From Candidatus Geocrenenecus dongiae (lineage in GTDB: Archaea > Thermoproteota > Nitrososphaeria_A > Caldarchaeales > Wolframiiraptoraceae): a DNA stretch of 50,194 bases. Positions within the stretch are counted from its first letter, which is position 1, and the number at the start of each line of letters is the position of its first letter. A model generated the notes under the pieces. The model saw only the letters and a list, made by a program, of their open reading frames with translations, did no database searches and was not told the origin of the DNA. Below, one piece after another: positions 17,125 through 25,317 of the stretch. A program made the translations under genes and the position numbers. The stretch lies in assembly GCA_023267855.1 (NCBI GenBank), contig JALNLN010000012.1, positions 1 through 50,194 of the forward strand. The letters are read 5' to 3'.

Positions 17125-18294
17125 ATGAAGAGCGAGGTGATTCTTAAGCAGCCGGAAGTATCCCACAAGGTTTTAAGGGTATCTCCAGAATTACCATCAA
17201 AGTTAATTGAGCTAGGTGCGACTAAGTTTTATAGATGTTTTAATTGTGGAAATTGTACAGCTATCTGCCCTCTTACTGAAGGTAAAGTTTCCTATCCTAG
17301 GAAGCTTATTCGGTATAGTCTTCTAGGTTTAGAAGATAGGATATTGTCTAGTGCTGAGCCCTGGTTATGTTACTACTGTGGTGAATGTAGCGATTATTGT
17401 CCTAGAGATGCTGAGCCTGGAAGTTTTATGATGGCTCTTAGAAGATACCTCACAACGAAATATGATTGGACTGGCTTATCGAGATTACTCTACTTCTCTA
17501 AGAAAGTAGAAGTAATAGCTATAATGATCCTCGCAGCGATAGTGGGGTTGCTAATATACTTCTTACATGGCCCCATAGTGTTGGATAGAGTTGAGCTAGA
17601 AACTTTTGCACCAATACACATAGTTGATACAGCTGGATTAGCAGTCTTCTTTATACTTGCTACATTACTCATAACAAACATTTATAGAATGTATCGGTAT
17701 GTTATGAGGGATGATCAAGGTAGGAGAATAAAGATTCCTCTAAAATTCCTGATAACGGATTTCATAAAAACAGTTCCACTACACTTCTTCACACAAATGA
17801 AGTTTAGACTCTGTAAGGTATGGAACTGGATAAACCATTTGATTATTGTCTACGGTTATGCAGCAGCATTCATACTCTTCGTCCCACTACTTAGATTTAC
17901 TCAAACAAATGAACCATTTCTACTTGTCAATCCTCTAAGCATTTTAGGCATACTTTCTACGATAGCATTAATTTACGGTGCTTCTGTAGCTATCCATGGA
18001 AGAGTTAAGAAGTCTCAGCCCATGTGGAGGTATTCCCATTCAACAGACTGGATGTTCATACTCTTACTATTAGTTACGGTTGTTACAGGTATTCTAGTCG
18101 GGATCTTCAGACTCATAGGATTGCCGCTAGCGACATACATAACATACTCGATACATTTAATGATCGTCGCGCCCTTCCTTATACTCGAAGTACCCTTCGC
18201 CAAGTGGTCCCACTTAGCTTATAGACCATTTGCAATATATTTCGCAGGTCTGAAAGAAAGATTTCTAGCTTCTCGGGGTGTGATGTATGTCTAA
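17125..18294 (+). CDS. qmoC: HdrC-cytochrome b fusion, QmoC-like membrane subunit
   Basis: A 389-residue fusion. Residues 1-130 are HdrC-like with two [4Fe-4S] motifs: C38-C41-C44-C48 in 'CFNCGNCTAICP' and C82-C85-C88-C92 in 'CYYCGECSDYCP'. Residues about 130-370 hold six predicted membrane helices with several histidines on helix faces ('FLHGP', 'PIHIVD', 'INHLII', 'SIHLMI') suited to bind b hemes, as in QmoC/HdrE. QmoC in sulfate reducers passes electrons between a membrane quinone and QmoAB. Here it opens an operon with hydrogenase genes and overlaps the next gene by 8 bases. The carrier (quinone or other) is unknown. Confidence 0.85.
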   Translation: MKSEVILKQPEVSHKVLRVSPELPSKLIELGATKFYRCFNCGNCTAICPLTEGKVSYPRKLIRYSLLGLEDRILSSAEPWLCYYCGECSDYCPRDAEPGSFMMALRRYLTTKYDWTGLSRLLYFSKKVEVIAIMILAAIVGLLIYFLHGPIVLDRVELETFAPIHIVDTAGLAVFFILATLLITNIYRMYRYVMRDDQGRRIKIPLKFLITDFIKTVPLHFFTQMKFRLCKVWNWINHLIIVYGYAAAFILFVPLLRFTQTNEPFLLVNPLSILGILSTIALIYGASVAIHGRVKKSQPMWRYSHSTDWMFILLLLVTVVTGILVGIFRLIGLPLATYITYSIHLMIVAPFLILEVPFAKWSHLAYRPFAIYFAGLKERFLASRGVMYV

Positions 18295-19570
18295 ACCTGT
18301 ACTGGTTATCGGTGGAGGGATTGCTGGTATTCAAGCTGCATTAGATCTTGCAGATCAAGGAATACAGGTGTATCTAGTAGAAAAGTCTCCTAGTATAGGT
18401 GGTAGGATGGCGCAGCTAGACAAAACATTCCCAACACTCGACTGTGCATCATGCATACTTACACCAAAGATGGTTTCAGTTGCAAGACACAATAACATTA
18501 AACTCTTAACATACTCAGAGGTAATAGAGGTAAGTGGAAGAGCTGGAGACTTCAATGTTAAGATTTTGAAGAAGCCTAGATATGTTGAGGAAGAGAATTG
18601 TATTGGTTGTGGAGAATGTGTCGCCAAGTGTCCATCAAGAGTTCCAGATGAATTTAATCTCAAGATGAGTAATAGGAAGGCAATATACTTCCCCTTCCCA
18701 CAAGCTGTACCATTAAAAGCAACGATCGATAAAGAACACTGCCTATTCTTTACTAAAGGTGTGTGTAGAGTGTGTGAAAGATTCTGTCCAACAAAAGCAA
18801 TAAACTTTGAACAACAACCTAAGACCATAGAACTCAATGTAGCGGCCATAATAATCGCTACTGGATACGACCTCATAGACCCATCGCTAGCACCACTCTA
18901 CGGATACGGAAAGTATCAAAACGTTTACACATCTCTAGAATTTGAGAGGCTCGTATCTTCTACAGGCCCCACTAATGGAGAGATTATTAGAAGATCTGAT
19001 GGAAAACATCCAAAGAGCATAGCTTTCATACAATGTGTATGTTCGAGAGATGTGAAGATTAATCCAAACTGTTCAGCATTCTGTTGTATGGCTTCTGTGA
19101 AAGAAGCGATACTAGCAAAAGAACATCTTGGAGATGTTGATTGTACGATATTCTATATGGATCTAAGAGCGTTCGGGAAAGGCTACCAGGAATTCTATAA
19201 AAGAGCTATGGAAGAATTTAATATAAAATTTATTAAAGCTAAGCCTGCGAAGATAGAAGAGAAACCTGAAACAAAGAACCTCTTAATAACATATGAAGAA
19301 CAGGTCACAGGTGTTAAGAGAGTTCTCGAAGTTGATATGGTTGTGCTAGCAGTTGGCGTCAAGCCAGTCTATCCAGAAGCAATCTCCTTAGAGAAGAATG
19401 AAGACGGCTGGGTTAAGTTGAGGAATCCTTACCTAGACCCGGTATCAACATCTATTGAAGGCGTATATATTATAGGGGTCGCTGCCGGAGCCAAAGATAT
19501 ACCTGATTCTGTTACCCAAGCTGGCGCAGCTGCTGTAAAAGCATCTATACTCGCGTGGGGTGGTGGATGA
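18287..19570 (+). CDS. qmoA: HdrA-type flavoprotein, QmoA-like
   Basis: A 427-residue protein made of only the central part of HdrA: FAD-binding 'GGGIAG' at 9-14, 'DCASCILTPKM' at 52-62 and the inserted ferredoxin domain (C105, C108, C111, C115 and 'CRVCERFCPTKA'). The N-terminal cluster domain and the C-terminal ferredoxin domain of HdrA are both missing, which is the QmoA layout. Over this core it is very similar to the HdrA encoded at 5.6-7.6 kb, including 'EHCLFFTKGVCRVCERFCP'. It overlaps both neighbours, so the three Qmo-like proteins are translated together and probably form one complex. Confidence 0.85.
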   Translation: MSKPVLVIGGGIAGIQAALDLADQGIQVYLVEKSPSIGGRMAQLDKTFPTLDCASCILTPKMVSVARHNNIKLLTYSEVIEVSGRAGDFNVKILKKPRYVEEENCIGCGECVAKCPSRVPDEFNLKMSNRKAIYFPFPQAVPLKATIDKEHCLFFTKGVCRVCERFCPTKAINFEQQPKTIELNVAAIIIATGYDLIDPSLAPLYGYGKYQNVYTSLEFERLVSSTGPTNGEIIRRSDGKHPKSIAFIQCVCSRDVKINPNCSAFCCMASVKEAILAKEHLGDVDCTIFYMDLRAFGKGYQEFYKRAMEEFNIKFIKAKPAKIEEKPETKNLLITYEEQVTGVKRVLEVDMVVLAVGVKPVYPEAISLEKNEDGWVKLRNPYLDPVSTSIEGVYIIGVAAGAKDIPDSVTQAGAAAVKASILAWGGG

Positions 19571-21510
19571 TGGAACAACCTAGAATAGGTGTATACATAT
19601 GTCATTGCGGTGTGAATATTGCAGGTACAGTAAACGTTAGAGAAGTTGTAGAGTACGCAAAGAATCTGCCGAATGTTGTTGAAGCTAAAGATTATGTATT
19701 CATGTGTTCTGCTCCTGGACAAGAAATTATAAGAGAAGATATAAAGAAATGTCAGTTGAATAGAGTTGTCGTAGCTGCATGTTCTCCCACTATGCATGAA
19801 CATACTTTTAGAACTGTGTTAGCTGAAGCTGGTCTCAACCCGTATTTATTGGAGATGGCGAATATACGTGAACACTGTTCCTGGGTTCATACAGATAAAG
19901 TTGCTGCAACTGAGAAAGCTAAGAAACTCGTAGAAATAGCTGTAGCTAAAGCCTCAACACTAGAACCTCTTGAAGAAATAGAGTTTAAGGTTAATGAGAA
20001 TCTTCTGATAGTCGGTGGTGGTGTTGCTGGAATGACAGCAGCACTAGATTCTGCAAGAAGAGGGTTTAGAGTATATCTCGTTGAGAAGAAGCCAATTCTC
20101 GGAGGAAATACTGCGAGACTTGGAAGATTAGCAGGTACTGATATGAGGGGTGTGGATGTAGCTGGAAGCATGATAGAATATGTTAAACGTAACGGCATGA
20201 TAACAACACTTACAAATACTGAGCTAGTAAGTGTAGATGGGTCTGTAGGAAACTTCAAGGTAACATTACTGAAGAAGCCTACATACGTTAATGAAAAATG
20301 TACGAAATGTGGAGAATGCGTAAAGGTGTGTCCAGTTGAAGTGCCGAATGAATATGAGTTTGGATTGACTAAGAGGAAAGCAATATACCTACCATCTCCA
20401 GCCTCCTATGCATCCACATACGTGATAGATGGAGAGAATTGTACGAAGTGTGGAGAATGCGTAAAAATCTGTCCAGTAAATGCTATAAACTTAGAAGAGG
20501 AGAGTGAGAGAATAGAAATATATGTAGGAGCAGTAATTGCTGCATGTGGTTACGATCCATACGAACCTTCAGTAGGAGAATATGGTTACGGTCTATCTAA
20601 CAAGGTCATAACATTATTTCAGCTGAATAGACTTCTAGATCCAGAAGGACCTACAAATGGAGAATTGAAGATTGATGGATTCGTTCCTAGAAGCATAGCT
20701 TTCATAATGTGTGTAGGCTCACTCAACACTACTCCCAACTCCTACCCATACTGTTCTAGAATGTGTTGTTCATCAACACTGAAAGATATACTTTTACTTA
20801 AGGAGAAATATCCTAACATAGATGTATACGTAATCTATAAAGATATGAGGACATATGGTAGAGATGAGCAACTATACCTAACAGCATGTGAGAAGTTTGT
20901 AAAATTTGCAAGATTTAGAGAAGCCCCAAAGGTATCAGTTACGGGAGAAAGTCTAGAGGTCACCTTCTTTGAAGAAACTCTCGGCGAAGAAATCTCGATT
21001 CCAGTTGATCTCGTAGTCTTAGCAGTAGGAATGAAACCACCTAAAGACGTAGAAAAAATTAGAACAATACTTAAGGTTGGATGTGGTCCAGAAGGCTTCC
21101 TCAAAGAAGCACATCTAAAACTTAGACCCGTAGAAGCAGTAACAGATGGTGTATATCTTGCCGGAGCAGTAACGGGTCCAAAGAATGTAGTAGAATCTAT
21201 CACATCTGGATCTGCAGCAGCTTCTAAAGCCGTAGGTCTACTTTGTAGAGAAAAAGTTAGAATCGAGCCTACAATAGCAAGTATAAGAGAAGAGCTTTGT
21301 AGTGGTTGTGGTATATGTGTAAGCGTATGCCCATATGGTGCTATAATAATACAGATCAAAGAAAATACAAGGTCTGCTAAGGTAGAGCCAGCTCTATGTA
21401 AAGGTTGTGGGGTATGTGCAGCTTCATGCCCCTCTGGAGCCGCCCAACAACTAAAATACAAGGACATACAACTTAAAGCTCAGATACTGGCCGCTACATA
21501 TAAGAGATAG
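19567..21510 (+). CDS. qmoB: HdrA-type iron-sulfur flavoprotein, QmoB-like
   Basis: About 647 residues from ATG 19567 (or ATG 19570; the frame extends to GTG 19555). It keeps the N-terminal HdrA domain ('GVYICHCGVNIAG', 'MCSAPGQE', 'AACSPTMHEHTFR', 'IREHCSWV'), FAD-binding 'VGGGVAGM', an inserted ferredoxin domain and the C-terminal [4Fe-4S] pair ('CSGCGICVSVCP', 'CKGCGVCAASCP'). It lacks the CASC motif: that position reads 'GTDMRGVDV'. The inserted domain has two near-identical 'CTKCGECVK' motifs. QmoB of sulfate reducers is HdrA fused to MvhD; here MvhD is the next separate gene, so QmoB plus MvhD equals that fusion. Confidence 0.83.
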   Translation: MMEQPRIGVYICHCGVNIAGTVNVREVVEYAKNLPNVVEAKDYVFMCSAPGQEIIREDIKKCQLNRVVVAACSPTMHEHTFRTVLAEAGLNPYLLEMANIREHCSWVHTDKVAATEKAKKLVEIAVAKASTLEPLEEIEFKVNENLLIVGGGVAGMTAALDSARRGFRVYLVEKKPILGGNTARLGRLAGTDMRGVDVAGSMIEYVKRNGMITTLTNTELVSVDGSVGNFKVTLLKKPTYVNEKCTKCGECVKVCPVEVPNEYEFGLTKRKAIYLPSPASYASTYVIDGENCTKCGECVKICPVNAINLEEESERIEIYVGAVIAACGYDPYEPSVGEYGYGLSNKVITLFQLNRLLDPEGPTNGELKIDGFVPRSIAFIMCVGSLNTTPNSYPYCSRMCCSSTLKDILLLKEKYPNIDVYVIYKDMRTYGRDEQLYLTACEKFVKFARFREAPKVSVTGESLEVTFFEETLGEEISIPVDLVVLAVGMKPPKDVEKIRTILKVGCGPEGFLKEAHLKLRPVEAVTDGVYLAGAVTGPKNVVESITSGSAAASKAVGLLCREKVRIEPTIASIREELCSGCGICVSVCPYGAIIIQIKENTRSAKVEPALCKGCGVCAASCPSGAAQQLKYKDIQLKAQILAATYKR

Positions 21511-21520
21511 AGGTGGTGGG

Positions 21521-21940
21521 ATTACGGCTAATGGATTTGAACCAAGAATAATAGTATTTGCTTGTAATTGGTGTTCTTATGCAGCATTAGATCTCGCTGG
21601 TACAAGTAGGATGAAGTATCCTCCAAACTTCTTAGTAATTAAAGTAATGTGTTCTGGTAGAGTTGATCCCCAATTCATTTTAGAAGCATTTAGGAGAGGG
21701 GCGGACGGCGTCATGGTTGCTGGATGCCATCCAGGAGACTGCCACTACATTGAAGGAAACTATAAAACTCTTAGAAGAATGACGCTCCTAAAAAGAATGC
21801 TCAGAGAATTTGGTATCGAAGAAGAAAGGTTTAGACTTGAATGGATATCTGCTTCTGAAGCTGAAAAGTTTGTTAGAGTTGCAAATGAAATGTATGAAAA
21901 AATTAAGGCTCTCGGCCCATTAAGAATAGAAGAGGTGTAG
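21521..21940 (+). CDS. mvhD: F420-non-reducing hydrogenase iron-sulfur subunit MvhD, AUU start
   Basis: MvhD carries a [2Fe-2S] cluster and links MvhAG to HdrA. The first in-frame ATG (21611) would drop the conserved N-terminus. Upstream, the same frame encodes 'GFEPRIIVFACNWCSYAALDLAGTSRMKYPP', with the essential CNWC motif, and contains no ATG, GTG or TTG. A GAGGTG Shine-Dalgarno at 21510-21515 stands 5 bases before ATT at 21521, so I place the start there (139 residues). Other family cysteines are in 'MCSGRVDP' and 'AGCHPGDCHYIEGN'. The gene follows qmoB by 10 bases and precedes mvhG by a few bases. Confidence 0.85.
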   Translation: MTANGFEPRIIVFACNWCSYAALDLAGTSRMKYPPNFLVIKVMCSGRVDPQFILEAFRRGADGVMVAGCHPGDCHYIEGNYKTLRRMTLLKRMLREFGIEEERFRLEWISASEAEKFVRVANEMYEKIKALGPLRIEEV

Positions 21941-21944
21941 GGTG

Positions 21945-22919
21945 ATGGAGAAGCCTAAGATGGCTCTCTACTGGTGTGCTAGTTGTGGTGGATGTGAAGA
22001 AGCAGTAGTAGATCTTGCTGAAAAAATACTAGACGTTATAAATCTCGTAGATATAGTTTTCTGGCCTGTAGCGGTAGATTTTAAAATAGATGATGTAGAG
22101 AAACTTCCAGATGGATCTATAGTCGCCAGCCTAATAAATGGTGGAGTTAGGTTAAGTGAACATGAACATGTAGTAAAACTACTTAGAAGAAAATCTAAGA
22201 TAGTTGTAGCATACGGTGCATGTTCTTCTTGGGGAGGAATTCCAGGACTGGCAAATCTATACGATAAAGAAGAGATCTTAAAATATGTTTATGGTGATGC
22301 TCCTTCCGTTGACAATCCTGGAGGGGTACGACCTAGAGAGAAACATGTTGAAGAAGTTGAGTTGGAGTTACCGTCATTTCTCCCCCGCCTCCTACCTCTA
22401 GATGTCGTAATCGATGTAGACTACTATATACCTGGATGCCCACCTACACCTGAAGTAACGTGGAAAGCTTTAGAAATACTGTTATCAGGGAATCTTCCAC
22501 CTAAAGGCTCGGTGCTAGGCGCATCAGACAGAGCATTATGCTATGAATGCCCACTAAACAATACCAAGCCTGATAAGATACTTCTAAAAGATATCAAGAG
22601 ACCTCATCAAGTAATAGTTGATCCCGAGAAGTGTTTACTAACACAGGAGCTTATCTGTCTCGGCCCAGTAACACGTGGAGGATGTGGTGCACTTTGTATT
22701 AAAGCAGCTATGCCCTGTACTGGATGTTTCGGTTCTCTCGACGAGGTCATAGATTATGGTGGGAAAGCAGTCTCCTACTTCGCAAGCATACTAGACTACT
22801 ATACAGAAGAAGATGTTGAGAGAATATTAGACAGGCTGCCAGACCCGATGGGCGTCTTCTATAGATACACGCTACCAGCTTCAAGACTTAGAGGGAAGAT
22901 AAAAACAACTATGAGGTGA
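21945..22919 (+). CDS. mvhG: F420-non-reducing [NiFe] hydrogenase small subunit MvhG
   Basis: About 324 residues. It holds the proximal-cluster cysteines ('WCASCGGCEE', 'GACSSWGGIPG', 'IPGCPPTPE') and C-terminal cluster cysteines ('CYECPLNN', 'CLGPVTRGGCGALC', 'CTGCFG') typical of group 3c cytosolic hydrogenases. There is no Tat signal, so the enzyme faces the cytoplasm. ATG 21945 is 7 bases after GAGGTG; GTG 21942 is also possible. The large subunit gene follows after 6 bases. Confidence 0.95.
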   Translation: MEKPKMALYWCASCGGCEEAVVDLAEKILDVINLVDIVFWPVAVDFKIDDVEKLPDGSIVASLINGGVRLSEHEHVVKLLRRKSKIVVAYGACSSWGGIPGLANLYDKEEILKYVYGDAPSVDNPGGVRPREKHVEEVELELPSFLPRLLPLDVVIDVDYYIPGCPPTPEVTWKALEILLSGNLPPKGSVLGASDRALCYECPLNNTKPDKILLKDIKRPHQVIVDPEKCLLTQELICLGPVTRGGCGALCIKAAMPCTGCFGSLDEVIDYGGKAVSYFASILDYYTEEDVERILDRLPDPMGVFYRYTLPASRLRGKIKTTMR

Positions 22920-22925
22920 ATTGAT

Positions 22926-24386
22926 ATGAGAGAAGTAATCATAAACCCTATAACGAGATTAGAGGGACATGGAAAAATAGTAGTAGTTTTAGATGATGCA
23001 GGGAACTGTATTAAAGCGTACTTACAGGTACCTGAACTTAGAGGGTTTGAGAAATTCGCTGTAGGTAGACATGCTGAAGATATGCCTCAGATAACTCCTC
23101 GAATCTGTGGAGTTTGTCCCATGGCCCACCATATGGCCTCTACAAAAACACTAGACGATTTGTACAAAGTTGATCCACCTGAACCAGCTAAGAAGATTAG
23201 AGAAATGGTTTACAACATATTTATGCTCGAAGACCATGCACTCCACTTCTATATACTCGCAGGTCCAGACTTCATAGTAGGACCGAAAGCACCTAAAACT
23301 GAGAGGAACGTAATAGGTGTTATAAAGAAGGTTGGAAATGAAGTAGCATTAAAGATAATAGGTATGAGGAAGAAGCTTAGAAAACTTAATGAAACTATAG
23401 CTGGAAAAGTTATACATCCTGTCTTCGGTCTACCTGGAGGCATCTCTAGACCTTTGAGTAAAGAGGTTGTAGAAGAAGCTAGGAAGATTTCAGACGAAGC
23501 TATAGAGTTCGCAGAATTCACGTACAAGATCTTCAAAGACATAGTACTTAAGAATGAGGAATACGTGAACCTGATTACTAGTGAAGCATACACTCATAGA
23601 ACATACTACATGGGGCTTGTAGATGATAAGAATAGAGTAAACTTCTATGATGGAAAAATACGTGTAGTCTCTCCGAGAGGTCTAGAGTATGCTAAGTTCG
23701 ATGTCCACCAATACCTAGACTACATAGCTGAACACGTAGAACCTTGGACATACATCAAGTTCCCATACCTGAAGAAGGTTGGATGGAGAGGATTCATAGA
23801 CGGTGAAGATAGTGGTATCATGAGTGTTGCTCCACTAGCTAGATTAAATGCCGCTGAAGGCATGGCTACACCTAGAGCTCAGGAAGCATACGAAGAAATG
23901 TACAGCATGCTTGGAGGGAAACCTGTACACCATACACTTGCAAACCATTGGGCCAGAGTTATAGAGATTATATATGCTGCAGAGAGATTTAGAGAACTTG
24001 CATATGATCCAGATATAGAGAGTAGAGATGTTAGAAAGATTCCAACAGCCATACCTGACGTAGGTGTAGGTGTCGTAGAAGCACCTAGAGGGACACTGAT
24101 CCACCATTATGAAACAGATGAACGTGGAGTGATAAAGAAAGCAAATCTTCTAGTAGCAACTCAACATAACGCTGCCCGTATAGCTCTCTCAGTAGACAAG
24201 GCTGCTAGAAGCTTAATTAAAGGTGGGGTTATAGATGAAGGCTTACTTAATATGGTTGAGATGGCTTTCAGAGCCTACGATCCATGCCATGCATGTGGGA
24301 CCCACACATTACCAGGAAATCTCCCAATAAAGATCTACATCTACAATACAGAAGGTCAGCTAATAAAAACAATTGAAAGATTCTAA
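22926..24386 (+). CDS. mvhA: F420-non-reducing [NiFe] hydrogenase large subunit MvhA
   Basis: A 486-residue catalytic subunit. Nickel ligands are C61 and C64 in 'RICGVCPMAHHMA' and C454 and C457 in 'DPCHACGTH'. After H460 there is a 26-residue tail, which the maturation protease must remove after nickel insertion; the gene for such a protease follows at once. The sequence pattern matches group 3c (MvhA/VhuA) hydrogenases. The start lies 7 bases after a GAGGTG. Confidence 0.96.
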   Translation: MREVIINPITRLEGHGKIVVVLDDAGNCIKAYLQVPELRGFEKFAVGRHAEDMPQITPRICGVCPMAHHMASTKTLDDLYKVDPPEPAKKIREMVYNIFMLEDHALHFYILAGPDFIVGPKAPKTERNVIGVIKKVGNEVALKIIGMRKKLRKLNETIAGKVIHPVFGLPGGISRPLSKEVVEEARKISDEAIEFAEFTYKIFKDIVLKNEEYVNLITSEAYTHRTYYMGLVDDKNRVNFYDGKIRVVSPRGLEYAKFDVHQYLDYIAEHVEPWTYIKFPYLKKVGWRGFIDGEDSGIMSVAPLARLNAAEGMATPRAQEAYEEMYSMLGGKPVHHTLANHWARVIEIIYAAERFRELAYDPDIESRDVRKIPTAIPDVGVGVVEAPRGTLIHHYETDERGVIKKANLLVATQHNAARIALSVDKAARSLIKGGVIDEGLLNMVEMAFRAYDPCHACGTHTLPGNLPIKIYIYNTEGQLIKTIERF

Positions 24387-24872
24387 ATGCTTTCAGATAG
24401 AACTTCTAAACCCCCTCTCATAATCTTTATCGGTAACCCGATCTTTAAAGATGATAAGATAGCGTTGATAGTAGGAGAGAAGATTAGAGAAGATTTAGAA
24501 AGAGATGGCGTAGATGTTGAGATTATCAGTGAGGTAGGTTTACAATTAATAGATCTTCTTGAAGATAGAGATACAGTGATAGTAGTAGATAGTTTCGAAA
24601 TGGAGGGTAGAGACATAGGAGAGATAAGTGTAATGGACATTTTCAGCTTGGAGAAAACAGTGGTTAGAAGCCCCCACTACATCGGTCTTCCAGAAACACT
24701 AGATATAATGAAAGAACTGAACGTCAATATTCCTAGAAAACTCTACGTAATCGGGATCAACGTAATCGATGCACATACATTTTCAGAAGAAATCTCAGAA
24801 GAACTTAAAACAAAGCTAGACGAGATCATCTCAAAAACTAGGGAGAAGATAAAAGAATTATTGTGTAGTTAG
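24387..24872 (+). CDS. Hydrogenase maturation endopeptidase (HyaD/HycI family)
   Basis: A 161-residue M52-family protease that trims the MvhA C-terminus. It has the opening 'IFIGNPIFKDDKIALIVGEKI' pattern, with an acidic nickel-sensing residue in the DD, then 'VIVVDSFEM' and 'SPHYIGLPETLDIMKEL' with the third metal ligand histidine. The ATG begins on the base after the mvhA stop, so it is part of the same operon. Confidence 0.88.
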   Translation: MLSDRTSKPPLIIFIGNPIFKDDKIALIVGEKIREDLERDGVDVEIISEVGLQLIDLLEDRDTVIVVDSFEMEGRDIGEISVMDIFSLEKTVVRSPHYIGLPETLDIMKELNVNIPRKLYVIGINVIDAHTFSEEISEELKTKLDEIISKTREKIKELLCS

Positions 24873-24884
24873 CTAGAATGTATG

Positions 24885-25256
24885 TTAAGCTTTCTCGATA
24901 ACTGTAAAAGGTTTAGATAATTCTACTTCTTCTTGCTTGTGGATTCTTGTGAGTATCTTTGGTACCGTGATTACTAGACCCCATGTTGTGAAAACAGCTA
25001 TAGACATAAGTCCACCTGTAAATATCATTTCATTAAGCATTACCGGTATCTGAGATGGAGAAGTCATAGCTGTTAAGAAAGGTGGCCATGGAACAACCTC
25101 TCCATGCCATACATGTTCAATAGCAAGCAGTATTACTCCACCCCATAGAAGAGAATTCAGAATACCTAACTTTAATTTCTCAGCTATCTTTTTTGAAGTT
25201 CTCCAGATAGCTGTAGTTATTACAGCTATGATGAAAGGTGTTATAAAACACGCCAT
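24885..25256 (-). CDS. Small three-helix membrane protein, paralog of its divergent neighbour
   Basis: A 123-residue protein with about three predicted membrane helices (residues 4-18, 33-50 and 77-98). I do not recognise a named family. Helix 2 contains 'SLLWGGVILLAIEHVWHGE', with an acid-histidine pair that recurs in the divergent neighbour ('SLLFWGASIMIFIDHLIGY'). The two share a TA-hydrophobic-W motif in helix 1 as well. A GGGGTGA Shine-Dalgarno precedes the ATG. It sits between the hydrogenase protease and nikR, so a part in nickel supply or in the membrane end of the hydrogenase is plausible, but unproven. Confidence 0.7.
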   Translation of the reverse strand: MACFITPFIIAVITTAIWRTSKKIAEKLKLGILNSLLWGGVILLAIEHVWHGEVVPWPPFLTAMTSPSQIPVMLNEMIFTGGLMSIAVFTTWGLVITVPKILTRIHKQEEVELSKPFTVIEKA

Positions 25257-25270
25257 TACTTTTCACCCCG

Positions 25271-25299
25271 GTAACACTAAGAATAAATATTGGTGTTAC
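25271..25299. promoter_or_regulatory. Inverted repeat bracketing a bidirectional TATA element; candidate NikR operator
   Basis: GTAACAC at 25271-25277 and its exact inverse GTGTTAC at 25293-25299 are separated by 15 bases, 22 bp centre to centre. Between them AATAAATA/TATTTATT stands about 31 nt from both divergent start codons, so one TATA-like element can serve both genes. A repressor on the repeat would close both promoters. nikR is the next gene. GTGTTAC/GTAACAC half-sites are known to me from NikR sites of Geobacter-type bacteria, though arranged in the opposite orientation. Confidence 0.5.
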
Positions 25300-25317
25300 T
25301 AATAAACTTTTCTAGAA

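Noticed and set aside
18355-18876. Minus-strand open frame inside qmoA
   Set aside because: Shadow of the conserved FAD and ferredoxin regions; no domain of its own.
20835-21467. Long minus-strand open frame (210 codons) inside qmoB
   Set aside because: It is antisense to a clearly coding, well-conserved gene and its translation is Ser/Thr/Pro-rich without any domain.
17125-21510. Reading the Qmo-like genes as evidence for dissimilatory sulfate reduction
   Set aside because: No aprAB, sat, dsr or dsrMK-type gene is in the window, and the genes share an operon with a hydrogenase.
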